Made by a program: the position numbers and the translations under genes. A DNA stretch of 64,000 bases from Pelecanus crispus. Taxonomy: Eukaryota > Chordata > Aves > Pelecaniformes > Pelecanidae. The stretch spans positions 155,354,191-155,418,190 of the forward strand of contig NC_134644.1 in NCBI RefSeq assembly GCF_030463565.1, read 5' to 3'. The notes beneath the pieces were generated by a model. That model was not told the origin of the DNA. It made no database searches and saw only the letters and a list, made by a program, of their open reading frames with translations. Positions 11,801 to 25,107 of the stretch are shown here, in pieces. Every line of letters starts with the position of its first letter. Within the stretch, counting starts at the first letter, position 1.

Positions 11801-14480
11801 TGGAGACTCCCAACTCCGGATCTCTAGTTGTGTCTGCTTGTGAGCTAGAGGCTGCTACAATTCCCCAAGCATTGATGTTTAATGCCATTTGAGATGCCCT
11901 GGTGACTTCAGCATGGGGCAGGTAGGAGGGCAGTGCAGGACCTGTGGGAAGCGCCATGCTCCTCTTGGACAGCAGTTGGGTACCCGATGAGATCCCAAGC
12001 AGCATTAGGCACCCACGTGTTGGCTGCTTTCCACTGACTAGAGTGGGACCTTAACGGCTGGCTCACATGTACATCCTATATTTAAGCACATAAATGTCTG
12101 CAAGCCAAAGACGAATCTCATCTCTAGAGCAACAGAGAAATGGGACACAGTAGTAAATAATTTTGAGATTAATGTACTATTACTATTAAGTATTTATTTT
12201 AAGTAGTTCCTGAGGTCCTAAATCCTTGCAGTGATGAGGTCAGATTTTGTACTAGTGATGCTTAAAAGCCAGCTGTCTCTGTGGAAAGGGTTTCGGGTAC
12301 CAGGAGAGCAGCGCAGGGAGCACAGAAGGAAAGGCACAGGTGCATTTAAAAGCTTACAAGACTGAAAAATGGTTGATCCCTCCTGCACCTGCCTCTTCCT
12401 GAAGCAACCTTTACCTACCTGAACCTGAGGTATGCCTTGGTCTTTGACTTGCAGGGCACAATCTGGACACCTTTGTGTGCATGGAAAGAGTAAGGTAAAG
12501 GATAATATGAGGGTGGCCCTTCACCGCCTACTAAAAAAAATGACAGACAATGGACAGGTCAGTCATACTTCAAGGGCAAAAAGACTGCTCTTTTGAAGGC
12601 AAGGAGAAAAATCTCTTTAACTCAGGTCTGCGACTTTAATCCAAACTGATCTCCTGATTTGTGGGCAAAGACACCCAACTATTGCACTTAAAAAAAAAAA
12701 AAAAAGTTCTGCATATTTTTTTTAATTGGTCCATAGTGCATTTAGCTACTTTTTCATTACTTTTTCTTCCTTTCTTAGCTCTCCCAAACAATAGATTTTT
12801 TTCTTTCCTCTCTAAAAGAACAACTTACTTTCTGCATTTATTAGCATTCAGATGATTCCTTATTACTGGTAATTATTCTTTGCTTATAATTTTTCATAGT
12901 AGGTAGAATAGTCCCAAGATTCAGAAAGCATTTGGTTATCATTTTCCTCTTCTGGCCAATAGGTGGGACTCTTACCTCTGATATCTCTTTTCTCTTTGAT
13001 CTTATCGCATAGATAAATAGTGCAAAAAACATTCTTGAAATCTGAAATCTGAGGGATACATGTTACCCCGGTCCTCTGAAAAACATATAAACAAGGACCA
13101 CTGCAGCTGTTGACAACTCAAATAAGCCAGATATGTGGGATGCTGGAGACAACAGAATATTGGATTAGAGCAGGTTTATCTTTTAGACAAAATGTTTCGT
13201 GAACAAATTAATAACACTTACTATTCTGTTTTTTCCTCCCAGGAAGGATACATATTGTAGGAGTCAGCTAACATGAAAAAAAAAAAAAAAAACAAACAGA
13301 TAAACCAGCAAACAGGTCAAGTTAGGGGAGATAATGTTGGCTTTGTTCCTGTTGCCTTTTAATCTTAGACACAAGACTGTCACACAAATTGCTAAAGCTT
13401 ATCAGGAGCTGGCCTGCACTTGAAACGCTGGATTTTGTTGGAAGGTAAATGGTTCAGGGAAATATCAATTTCAGCAACTTTCTGGTGAAACACAGGTAGG
13501 CCATCAGTGGATTTCAGCCTAATATGAAACCCACCAGCTCCTGGTGCAGACCTGAGGGCTTCTGTGTTTCCACCAGCTTTCCTGGCTGAGAAATTGTTGG
13601 TGGAAATCCTGGGATATTATTAGTGGTTCTTGGAGTCAGTGCCCTGAACTCGATGGCAGGGAGGCTGGGATTTCTCTGCCAGCTGCCCTGGCTTGGAGGA
13701 AGCCCTTTTGCAGACAGTCAGGGAGCATATAAATAATAAAGTCAGGACCTGCTATAGTTAACCTGGTGTTCAGAGGTTGCCCCTCCAGGTGTAATTTCCA
13801 TTGTTTTTCCTTTTTCCAGAAAAATGCTTTGATTATTTTAACTTGTTTTTCAGATTTTGGAATGGAAAAGAAGAGATGAAGTCTTGCAGCAGAACTGCAG
13901 TGTCCCACAGTGGAATATACTTTATTTTCTAACTCTGGAGATGGTTGTGAAATAGTGAGCAGTTTTGTCTGCAAGGGAGCATTGCTCTTTGTTGCTATTT
14001 TTGCCGTGTTATACCTGCATATTTTCTTTTAAAGTGTTTCCATGTGTTTTAGTTCCCCTCTGTATTGTGCCTTGGGGGACAGGGGCATGCCCCGCAGCCC
14101 CTGCTCAGCAACAGCCTGGTTAACACCACATGTTAGGATACAAATGTGAGCGTATGCAGTGTGTGTGTGCCACAAATACTGCCTCGAAGGCATTTGCCCA
14201 AAATTGATCACATTAAAGAGGATGATGCCATCAGCCCCTAGCTGATAGTTTTGAAGTGGGAGATGACCGTCAGGCAGATTAAGCAGCAACCAGGGAATTA
14301 TGCATGACTTTTGACACAAAGGAGTCCCCTGGAAAAGAGATACAAATGGTGTGTGAAAATTTGTGACAGAGAAAGCAAAGAGAGTACAGAGACGCAGTCA
14401 GACTGGGTTTGACGCTGCCAGGAGTTTCCCCACCAGCATCACCACCTCTGCCCAAGCCAGAGAGAGAGAGCATCATCCCT

Positions 14481-14510
14481 GTGGGTGCTGTGGGGTGCTG
14501 TGGGGTGCCT
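14481..14510. repeat. 10-bp tandem repeat (TGGGGTGCTG, three copies)
   Basis: Three consecutive near-identical decamers, preceded by a short AG run at 14460-14470. Confidence 0.75.
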
Positions 14511-14657
14511 GTGCCCAGCTGGTGAGGGAGAGGACAGCAGCACTCTGGGGGACCCATATCTGCGGCGTGCAAACCTGAACTCACAGGCTGCTGGCGTTTA
14601 TGTATTTATTAACATTTCGTTGTGTCTAGCATTGTGGATATTACTGATATCATCCTA

Positions 14658-14687
14658 TTTTACAAGACACTGTTTTACAAGACAGTG
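14658..14687. repeat. 15-bp direct repeat with hairpin potential
   Basis: TTTTACAAGACACTG is followed directly by TTTTACAAGACAGTG. The single difference makes ACACTGT...ACAGTGT an inverted repeat with a 7-bp stem and 8-nt loop. Confidence 0.7.
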
Positions 14688-17600
14688 TGTGTCTAGCTGG
14701 ACCTTGTGCACTGAATGCCCGCTGGCAGCTGGAGAGCTGTAGCTGCACTCCTGGAGTAGATCTCGTGCTTTAATTTCATCCAGAAGAAATCAGTTTCATG
14801 CAGAAAGAACCCAGTGCTCCAAAAACCATTCCCAAAGCATGGACAACAGGGGCAAACAGGAGCGTTGTTGGCTCACCCAGCAGAGCAGCTAGTGCAGATA
14901 TGCCCTCAGCTGAGTGGAGTATGTTACCATCACATGGATGTCTCAACCAGCAGGTGTGAGGGAAGAATGACCTATGGCAGAGTGGTACTGGAAACCTGAG
15001 TGCTGAGCTGCCTGCACCAGCACAGCTTTGCAGACGTCATGTCTCCCTATCCCACCCATGTTTCACTAGCAAAATGAACAATGATGTCATCGTGGCCTCG
15101 TGCATTTCTGTAAAAAGAAATCCTAAATAAACTAGATTGGTGTTCTAATTTATTAGGATTTTATCTATTCTTTTTAATTTAAAAACAGTCCTATTTGGCA
15201 AGGAGGAGAATGCGAAGTAACACACAAGGGCTACAAAATATGGCAATTCCTTATTGAGCCATCATCACCTCTGAGTGACTACTGTAGCCCCCAAAATACA
15301 TTCTGCATGTTTTTTCTTAATAACCAGTATGTCACCTTATCCCATCTTCGTGTAGTAAATAAATTATTGTAGTGCTATGCTACAGGCAAACCTGGCACTT
15401 GGTAAAATGAAATATTAATATTTTGGGCTTTTACAGTCTCAACAGGTTTTCCTTACTTTGAAGCAAGCAAACTCTACCACCTGCAAGCTAACTCCCAGAC
15501 AAGCTGGGTGTGCATTAAACAAAGGGGTTTTGGCAAGTCGTGGCAGCATCCCCCTCAGAGCACACTGAAAAGGGGTGGAGGCTTTGATCATCTACTGATT
15601 AAGAAAGCAAAATAGGGGAACGGAGAAGGGACTTTCTTAATCATGTTTAAGTTCTGCAAATAAAATATGTCATTCTCTTTAACAAGGACTTTCATTTGTC
15701 CCCAGGCTGTAAGCAGGCTGTCCAGACTGCTTAGGCAGATCAATGTCATGTCAAATGATCAAAAGTTGTATTCGTTCATGTTCTCTGCTTTTGACTGCCC
15801 TTTGCAATGCTCTCTAACTGTTGTTTGGACAAAGGCTTTGATCAGGACTTGATTTTGCAGGCAAATGTGAAAGTGTGGTTTTTACAGGGCAGTATATAAG
15901 TACTGTACAGCATGCTTAGGCAACGTACGTATCTCTGTTGTCCCTCAGTGGGAGCATGCTTCCAGCCCACACAAACACCTGTTGTTGCCACATTTTGTCT
16001 GAAATTTTTTCATTCATTTTCTGAACAAAGGCAGCCAGGTTACAGAATATTGAATTTTCCTGAATCTCTACGCTGTCGTTAAATATTTTTCTTGTGTCCC
16101 AAGTGATGGACTTGTTTCTCTCCTCCTACTTGCCTCCCCTGCACTCCGCAAAATGTGTTGAAATTGATGACCTGCACGTTTAGAGAAATGAAAGGAAACA
16201 TCTCCTTATGTTGCACATGATTAACCTCTAACTTCACCAGTGGAGAACATTACTTCAAACACTACGGGTGTACTTGGAAAAGGACAGAAAAAATTTTAAT
16301 GCCTAGTAGCTTTACAGACAAATTTAATAAATTAAGAGTAATCTGTCATTATACTTTGAAGTACTGCATGGCTGTATTAGAATCCAAGAAGCAGTATTGT
16401 TTCCTCCAGATAGAAAACTGCCCAACCTATTAACAATTTTTCCATTATACTTTCTCCAAAGTACAATCATCTGTGTTGATGGCCTGAAGCTGAGTTGATT
16501 GAAAGAATAATCTGAAATGCAAGGTCAGACCGTCCAGCTTTTCACAGAAACTTGAAGCCATAAAGAGATGCTTCTGACCTATGATGCACCTGTGTACACC
16601 TTTTCTGGCCTCTACACTTGAGAGAATGATGAGTAAGAGCCTCATTAAATTGCTTGGTGGTGCTGCCTATTTGGGTGAGTGGTTATTTCTGTACTGTAGC
16701 TGTGATGGGAGCTGGAGTCTGGCAGCCCAGGATTCAGGCAGGCTGCACTGCTTATCATCCTCTTGACTCTCTGTGCCCTTTGCATCCGTCCAAGGGGTCC
16801 ACACATCATACTTAGTGCACAGGGTTTGAGGACATTTTACAGTGTTTTATATTCCGGGGGAAACAGCAGTGTTAGGTCAAATGATGTTTTCAGCTATCTG
16901 TGTCTAGATATATCAATTTAAGTGTAGTCCATTAATGTAATAATTCTGAATTAATGACATACTGTTTTGTTCTCCTGTATTGAACAGTTATGGTTTTGTA
17001 ATGGCTTTCCTTGTTTTCCAAGTACACTTGAAACCTTCTGCACTATCTGCTAGAGTGGATGACCTTCTTTGCCTGCAAATTCAGGTAAATTATATAACCA
17101 AACATTTCAATTCCAATTCTCCAAAAGGATAAGATCTGAGTCAAGCAAGCAATGACAACAGCAGTGCCAAATAAAGTGAGGACCCAGGATGGCCTTAGAC
17201 AAAACTGAAGCTAATCAGTGTAATCCAGAAAAGCCAAAAGCCTTCTCTACTGTATTTTATCTGTATTTAAAAATAAATACATGATTTAAATTTATTATAA
17301 TTTCAAAAATTTTTTATTTTCTTCTGTATTTTCCCTATTAAAAATTAATACATTAATGACATTATAATTTCAATAAATGTTGACTTTAATTTTTTTTTTC
17401 TTATGCATGCCTATACCTGCTCCATGTGGATTCCTGGTTCCCCACATCTTGCACCATCTTTGCCTCCTACTCTGCTTTGCTCCTTGCACTGGAAGAAGAG
17501 CACCTGTTACAGACATAAGCCTTGCACAGCTCAGAGGACAGTTTCTCCCTCTGGACTGCCTCCTTAACTAATGTGCAGAGGCATGGTAGAAAAATCAGTC

Positions 17601-18390
17601 TCTTTCCTTTCTGTGCATAGGTGAAATAACCTTTCAGATTCTACACAGGGAAGTCCAAAAAGATCCCAAGATGTTTCACCTTTCACAAGAACCACTGAGC
17701 ACATGCCATACAGACCTAGGACTAGGGTGCTATGAAGCAGCCATGTCACTTTCGGGCATTTGCTGTACTTTGCTGTTCATTATCTCCCACTTCTACATCT
17801 TACTATTCCTTTCCTTTTGGTGGTTGGAGTTTTCCGTCACTTCTTTTTGCTCCTTATCCTCAGGGAAAAGGAAATGTTCCATCTTGTCTCCCAGTCTCAG
17901 TTGCAGGGATACTGAGTGGCCATTTGGGAGCTGGAAGAGACTGCTGTTTCACCATGCCATGGTGGCGAGGGAGACAAGGAATTGCTTCTGAAAGAACGAC
18001 CAGACTCTGTAGGAAAAGAGGGCTGAGTTGCCCACACCTACTGGCCATGACAGCAGGTGAGAACATGTCCAAGAAAATGGAAGCTGAAGAGGATGGAAGG
18101 TCCTTTCTGAAGATTAAGACCCACTGTCCAGGGCAGTCTGTCCAATACGTCTGCAGGTTTGGAATAAACTTGAATATGGTCTTCACCAAGAGAAGGCCAC
18201 CCATGCCTCCAAACTTGCTCATCTTTAGCAATCTGGTGCAGAGGAGGAGCGGGTAGACTCTGCCTGCGCTGGCAGCCTGGAGGGAGAAGCACTGGCAGGT
18301 GGACGCCACCTTTCATTGCTGTGCCTCCTCTCCAGTGGGCAGATCCAGCACCGGGAGGCACCTGCAGAGCAGAAAAACTCCTGAACACCT

Positions 18391-18872
18391 TAGAATCATA
18401 GAATCATTTAGGTTGGAAAAGACTTTTAAGATTATCAAATCCAACGGTTAACCTAGCACTGCCAAGTCCACCACTAAACCATGTCCCCGAGCATCACATC
18501 TACATGTCTTTTAAATACCTCCAGGGATGGTGACTCCACCACTTCGCTGGGCAGCTGTTCCAATGCTTGACAGCCCTTTCAGTGAAGAAATTTTTCCTAA
18601 TATCCAATCTAAACCTCCCCTGGCACAACTTGAGGCCATTTCCTCTCATGCTATCACTTTTTACTTGGGAGAAGTGACTGACACCAACCTCGCTACAACC
18701 TCCTTTCAGGTAGTTGTAGAGAGCAATAAGGCCTCTCTGAGCCTCCTCTTCTCCAGACTAAACAACCCCAGTTCCCTCAGCCGCTCCTCATAAGGCCTGT
18801 GCTCCAGACCCTTCACCAGCTTCACTGCCCTTCTTTGGACACGCTCCAGCACCTCAATGTCTTTCCTGTAGT
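18391..18872 (-). mobile_element. CR1 LINE 3' fragment
   Basis: The sequence begins with TTAGAATCATAGAATCATTTAGG, the antisense CR1 3' terminus, and then runs through the same order of blocks as copy B (accession to copy B 4772-5270 is visible by eye), ending near CTCCAGCACCTCAATGTC. It is 5'-truncated, about 480 bp long, and has no intact frame. The unrelated unique sequence resumes after about 18872. Confidence 0.88.
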
Positions 18873-21800
18873 GAGGGATGCCTTGCTTGCCATGCTTGTG
18901 CTAGCCCAATAGGAAAAGGTACAATGAGGGGCACAGTGTGATAATCACAGGTGTCCTTCTCTACATGGAGGAACACTAGGGAAAGCAGCTTCCAAAACCA
19001 CCCGGCCAGCTTCTCTGTAGACAGTGGGAATAGCAGGCAGCTTAACCTGCATCCCACCTTGCCTGACATGTGCCCAGTATATACCATACCTGTATGGCTT
19101 GCTACACCCTAAGGGGCCACTGGAATGAAGGTGGGACTTGAAGACACTAATAGTTTTGCAGACAAATCAACAAACAAACATTTGCTCCACCTGCAATGCA
19201 TAGGTGGGATTTTTAATTTTTTTTTTTTTTAATTTGCTTGCTAAACAAGCCAGCAGCATAAAATTATTTTGGAAGAAGGTTTTGTTATCAGTTGCACACA
19301 GCTTCAGCTTAAAGGAGAGAAAATTCATTGAAGCATTCAAAACTGGCAGCGCAACAGCTATGGTGGATGTACCCATCCAGAGAAGGTACACAGCCTGGTG
19401 TGGATCTCTACCTTGACCTCATGAAAATCCTTTTATTGCAAATGAAGCCAAGAGCTGGCAATAGCTTTAGTGAGCTGGATTAGAAAGGACTGGCTATATC
19501 ACAATAGCTGCTATGCAAATTACTTATATTAATAAATGTCAAGTCTTGGGGAATGAAAGAAGCGATTGCTCCTTCAAGTGAAGGGAGTAGAGTAGTTTTA
19601 GTCAACATTTTTGCTTTTTTAAGCTGGAGAAAAAGATGTGGTCTTTTCCTCTCCCAAAACCATACAGTTAGTTTCATCAGCAAATGCAAAATTCAGTAAC
19701 TGGTTTGAATTTCTCACACTTTTATTATCCATTCATTAGATTAACTCTTAGAGCAACCCCACTTAGTTCTTAGTGCTGTACAAACATACAATAAGGGTCA
19801 ATCCCTGCCTCACAGTGGTCTAAAGAGACAACAGAAACCAAAAGTAGGAGATAAAATCCTCAGTTATAGCTGGGGACCAAGGCACAGAACAGCTAAATCA
19901 TTTGCTCAGGTATGGATGCTCAGATTTGGGTGGTATGGATAAACACCTCTTAATCCAATTCAACTCTTGATCCAGTGCCTTATACATTAGCTTTATGTAC
20001 AAATTACCATAAATGCTCTTTTTAGAGTGATAATTTAGTATGATGAATGAGTGAGATTAAATTATAAGTTTTTAGGCCAGAAGTATCATTATTACCAGAT
20101 CAGTATTTTCTGTTGGCATGGCACAATGGGATGTAGTCCTGGGCAGTCATACTTTTTACAGACATTATCATACGTACTGTTTTTGTGATTAGCACCATTC
20201 TCCCCTTAAAGCAAGAAAAAGTATTTCAGCCACAGCTATTCTTTTCTGGGAAAAAAGAAGTAGAAAATTATAATGAATGTGTCTATTGTATCCTCCTGAG
20301 AAATCAGTAGTATATAAATTTGTAGTATGTATAAAAAAGTAGTGCTTTATAGAAAAAAAGAAACTATTAGTTTGCTGGATTTTCAGAAGTGTCTTACCAA
20401 GGCAAAAGAAAATTAAAGTAGCTAAAGCTATTTAAAGGTTCAAAGCCAGTGCTCACAGCTTCTTTTGAGTCATATGAGAGAGCACAGAAAGAGAGGAAGG
20501 AAAGCACAATTTATTTAAGAAACTTTTTTTCTCTTTGCCATTTTTTCTCCTACTTTTTCCTCCGCTCCAATGTATTTTCCAGTGCTTCCTGTGATACTGA
20601 GTTGAATGCTGATGAGCCAATACTTAAAACAAATACAAATGACCATCAAGCCAGGAGCAGGTGAAATACATTAAATGAGTTCTGACTTATTTAATGTCAA
20701 ATGTTCTCTTTACTTCCACGGTAGATGTTTGCTTTTACTACACTTTCAAAATGTAATGTATAGAAAGTTTCAGCTAATTAGAAGCCATCTAGTGCCCTAG
20801 TGCAAGTATATCCTCCTAGATTTTTATAAGCAGTTTTGTATTTTTGAAAAGAGATGGATCAAGCCTGAGCACTTGCAAATTAGCACCTCTTCTTGCATCT
20901 GAGCAGTAAGCCAGGACAGCAAAAAAATTCAGGTCTGCCCTTACATTTATCCTATAACAATTAAATAAATGATGCACCTGTGGGTGCAGACATGAACTTC
21001 TTGTTTTCATGCATAGATCACTAAATAACTGAGTATTGTATTTTTGTCATATGAAAGAAAAAAATAATGCTGTTGTTCTTTCTGGCTCATCTCAAATATG
21101 TACATTATCAAATTAGCAGGAAAGAAATCCAAGCTTGGTGGTATTCAGTTCACTGATCCTGTTCTAACATGTTAGATTCATGTCACTACCTTTATAGACT
21201 ACATTATTCCTTTTTTTTCCTATACATATATACTGGAGCTATCATCCCTTATATTATAATGATTAACAGGCTGAAACCCTACACTTCTAATTGGATCTGG
21301 GCAAACATGAGAGGATCAATGTTTTTCACACATTGTCAAGGTCTATCATAAGTGGTCTAAAGTCAGAAGAGACAGAACCCTAAGTATTTCTGCAAAGAGG
21401 TTAAAATATTGCTTAATGAGGTCTGTGGAGTATACCCATACAGTCAGAAGTACTTTGCAAATTCCTAATGCTGAAATTTTGTTAGCAAGTCAAAAATATT
21501 TACTGGAATAATAAAATGGTCATTATCTACTGTTTCTAAAAGTCAATGGGGATACTATTTTCTTTTTAAGAGCCATAAGGACTACCATTTGAATCTTTCG
21601 CTGCTCACAGTTTTAAAATTCCTTTAGTTTCAACTCTGTAGACTCCTTGGCTGGAAAATTGGCTTGCATTATTCTTGTCAGTTCAGTAATGCCAATTTCA
21701 TCTGGTCAAAGCCAGCTTGTGTGCTGAAAATGTGTTGATTACAAGACAGTTTTTTTCAGACAGGCTTGTATGTTAAAGGTTACTTGGGTTAATCTTTTCT

Positions 21801-22354
21801 TCTAATTGGACAACTTTGTTACTATGTCAACAATGATATAATGTTTTGCTGAGAACTCATGCAAATATTATCTTTAGTAAATTTGCAGCTCTCTCAAAGT
21901 CCTTTCAATTAATGGGTGCTTGCAAACAAAAGGATCCTTAATATAGCCTTCCTTTGCCATTTCCTCACAAAATCCCCAAACACAATCAACACCCCTTGAG
22001 TCCTGGGGTTCAACTGAAAAACTCTCATCTCCTGAATAATTCCAGAGACTCAGATATTCTGAAGCTACATACAAGAAAACACTCTTTCAGAACTTTTCTC
22101 CACCTCTGCTTCTCATTTTAATGAGTGGTTCAGGCTTCAGTCTCAGTTATTCACCCTCATGCTTGGAACTGAAAAATCCTCCCTGCCACCCCCCAAAAAA
22201 ACCAACACCATAAAAACCAGAAACTGTACATTTGCATAAAGTATTCATCATGAGCTTTGTCTTTGATTTCCTTAAACATTCATGCATGTGATTCCTTTGA
22301 TCAATGACATATTCTTGGACTGCAAAAAAATCTTATGATTATTCATGTAAATAT
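18873..22354. other. Unique intergenic DNA
   Basis: Nothing beyond a T14 run at 19217-19230 is visible; frames are under 80 codons. Confidence 0.6.
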
Positions 22355-22359
22355 GTCGG
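22355..22359. repeat. Target-site duplication GTCGG (left)
   Basis: GTCGG here is repeated at 22931-22935 immediately after the LTR, an exact 5-bp duplication marking the insertion boundaries. Confidence 0.85.
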
Positions 22360-22930
22360 TGTCCTGGTTTCGGCTGGGGTAGAGTTAATTTTCTTCCTAG
22401 CAGCAGGCATAGTGCTGTGTTTTGGATTTAGTAGGAGAAGAATGTTGATAACATGCTGATGTTTTTAGTTGTTGCTGAGTACTGCTTATGCTAGTCAAGG
22501 ACTTTTTCAGCTTCCCATGCTCTGCCAGGTGCACAAGAAGCTGGGAGGGGGCACAGCCAGGACAGCTGACCCAAACTGCCCAAAGGGCTATTCCATACCA
22601 TATGACGTCATGCTCAGTATATAAACTGGGGGGGGGGTGGCCAGGGAGCAGCGATCGCTGCTCGGGAACTGTCTGGGTATCGGTCGGCGGGTGGTGAGCA
22701 ATTGCATTGTGCATCACTTGCTTCGTGTATCATTATTATTATTATCATTATTATACTGTTACTATTAGCATTACTATTTTACTTTATTTCAATTATTAAA
22801 CTGTTCTTATCTCAGCCCAGGAGTGTTTCTCACTCTTACTCCTCTGATTCTCTCCCCATCCCATCGGGGTAGGGGGAGTGAGCGAGCGGCTGCGTGGTGC
22901 TTAGTTGCTGGCTGGGGCTAAACCACGACA
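22360..22930 (+). mobile_element. Solo LTR 1, ERVL-like (TGTCCTGG...CACGACA)
   Basis: A 571-bp LTR with TG...CA ends and exact 5-bp duplications (GTCGG). Within U3 are a palindromic cAMP-response element TGACGTCA (22603-22610) and TATATAAA (22618-22625). A run of ten G (22628-22637) and the perfect 18-bp palindrome GAGCAGCGATCGCTGCTC (22646-22663) follow, near the expected transcription start. Downstream lie an ATT/ATC microsatellite (about 22733-22770) and an ATTAAA poly(A) signal at 22795-22800. There is no internal viral sequence, so this is the product of LTR-LTR recombination. A 5-bp duplication fits ERVL-type elements; the family name is not assigned. Confidence 0.9.
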
Positions 22931-22935
22931 GTCGG

Positions 22936-24445
22936 TATAAAGGTTCTTACATAGATAAAATGAGGGGCCATTTCCAATGCCTCTTACTCCTCTCCTTGTG
23001 TTTGCTCAATTTCTGTCACCTCATCAGGGAGCAGAAATTTTGCCATGAGACTTTGGTGATGTCACACATAAAAAGCAATGGGCAGCAGTCAGATTCAGAG
23101 CAAATCAACTGAGCAGATCAAAAGCAAATGAGGCTGAAATGGTTTTGTACCAAGAACTTACTCTCCCAGCCCCTGACATATTTTGTTTCTCTTTCTTTTC
23201 ATGAGTCCACTACTGTTTGACTACATAGGACAAACTAAGGGCATGAAGCTATGCACACTCAGAATGGTTTGCAGGATCATTAGAAAAATTTTGGTTTATG
23301 AATGGATATTTAAAAGTACAAGTATGTGAAAGACTGCCCAAGATCACACAGCAAATTACTGCCAGAGCTGGAAATAGTATGCATAGCTACCAATCCCAAA
23401 TTACATGCTCTGTGCAGGGTGATCTTCAGGATGCAAGGGAGCTGCCCTGGTGTAGGAGGGAATGTCTTCTCATGAATACATAATGAATTAAAAGACAGGA
23501 ATAAATCATTGGTTTAAGCAGGGAAGTCACTACCAGAATTCCACAGGGGTATGTGCTGATTCAAGTATTGATAATAAATTTAGAAAAGGGGGAGAATAAG
23601 GTGGCATAGTTTGCTGAAAAGTCTGAATTATTTTGTGTGATAAAAACAAAGGCAGACTGAGAAGAGTTGAATAAGGAAACCACACTACTGAAAAAAAAAG
23701 TCTGATGAAAATCAATGTTGATTTCTATTGATGAATGTGAAGTGATGCATGCATGAAAGCATTACTAATTCTGCACACATCATGGAAGGCTCTGAACTGG
23801 CCACTCATATTCATGAGGGAGACTTCAGAATTATAAATCATTTTATGTTTAGTTTCAGTGGTTAGGACCAGTTAATTGTCATTATGCCATTGTGTAAACT
23901 GATAGTGTACACACACTTTGAAGACTATGCACAATCCTGATGCTTTGATCTCAAAAAGGAAGAGGTAAAACCACGAGAAGGCTAGGGAACAGCTGAAAGA
24001 AAGATATAAGGTACAAGGAACAATTAAATAGACTAATATATTTCAGTAAGAAAAAAGGCAGTTGAAGCTGAATGCTAAAAGTCTATCAAATGGCAAACAG
24101 AAGGCAAGAGAAAAAGGAATAGTTGTTCATTGCCTTTCCTGCAAAGAGAAGTAGAGATGATCACATGCAGCTAGCAGCTGGAAAATTCAAAACAAACAGG
24201 AGGACATATTTCTTCTCATGATGGTCTGATCTAGTATGATTGATCTTGTATTATGTTATAATCTAATTCAACATGAAACATAACCCGTATTTCAAGTTTT
24301 AAAGTGTATTTTAGAGGAAATATTTTCCAATAAGATAAAGCTACTGTAAATCAAAGTAGCTTGAAAAACCAAGGGAGAAATGTGTAGAGGCACGGAGGGA
24401 AGAAGGGCAAGAAAGAGAAGGTAAAAATGTTTAGATTAGTTATTG
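22936..24445. other. Unique intergenic DNA
   Basis: Sequence between solo LTR 1 and a CR1 3' end. No gene or repeat is recognised. Confidence 0.6.
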
Positions 24446-25107
24446 CTGTGAATGAAAACCTGCACATGAGCCAGAAATGTGCACTTGCAGCCCAGAAAAC
24501 CAACCATATCCTGGGCTGCATCAAAAGCAGCGTGGCCAGCAGGTCGAGGGAGGTGATTCTGCCCCTCTCCTCTGCTCTGGTGAGACCTCACCTGGAGCAC
24601 TGCGTCCAGCTCTGGGGCCCTCAGCACAAGAAGGACATGGACCTGCTGGAGCGGGTCCAGAGGAGGGCCACCAAAATGATCCGAGGGCTGGAACACCTCT
24701 TCTATGAGGCCAGGCTGAGAGAGTTGGGGTTGTTCACCCCGGAGAAGGAAGGCTCCGGGGAGACCTCATTTTGGCCTTTCAATACTTAACCAGGGCTTAT
24801 AAGAAAGATGGGGACAAACTTTTTAGCAGGGCCTGTTGCAACAGGACAAGGCGTAATGGTTTTAAACTAAAGGAGGGTAGATTTAGACTAGATATAAGGA
24901 AGAAATTTTTTACAGTGAGGGCAGTGAAACAGTGGAACAGGTTGCCCAGAGAGGTGGTAGATGTCCCATCCCTGGCAACATTCAAGGTCAGGTTGAACTG
25001 AGCTCTGAGCACCCTGAGCTGGTTAAAGCTGTCCCTGCTCACTGCAGGGGGGTTGGGCTATATGACCTTTAAAAGTCCCTTCCAACCCAAACCATTCTAT
25101 TATATGC
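24446..25107 (+). mobile_element. CR1 LINE 3' end
   Basis: A 5'-truncated CR1 copy of about 660 bp. The plus-strand frames at 24427-24789 and 24771-25001 encode the C-terminal end of ORF2 (for example [20 protein letters not shown] and [18 protein letters not shown]), separated by a frameshift near 24775. The 3' end has TTCCAACCCAAACCATTCTATTATATG. It is very similar to the corresponding part of the long copy at 34260-34520, so both belong to one subfamily. Confidence 0.92.

Larger units (their letters stand above)
5877..18390. other. 12.5 kb of unique intergenic DNA
   Basis: No coding exon, RNA gene or transposon body is recognised. Only poly(A) runs, a short (AC)n at 10554-10566 and the small tandem repeats listed separately are visible. 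Longest frames (about 174 codons, beginning 17732) have composition typical of chance frames, with an equally long frame on the other strand. Confidence 0.6.

Noticed and set aside
17732-18256. 174-codon plus-strand frame
   Set aside because: No family motif, a similarly long frame on the opposite strand, and no splice or promoter context; a chance frame in a GC-richer patch.
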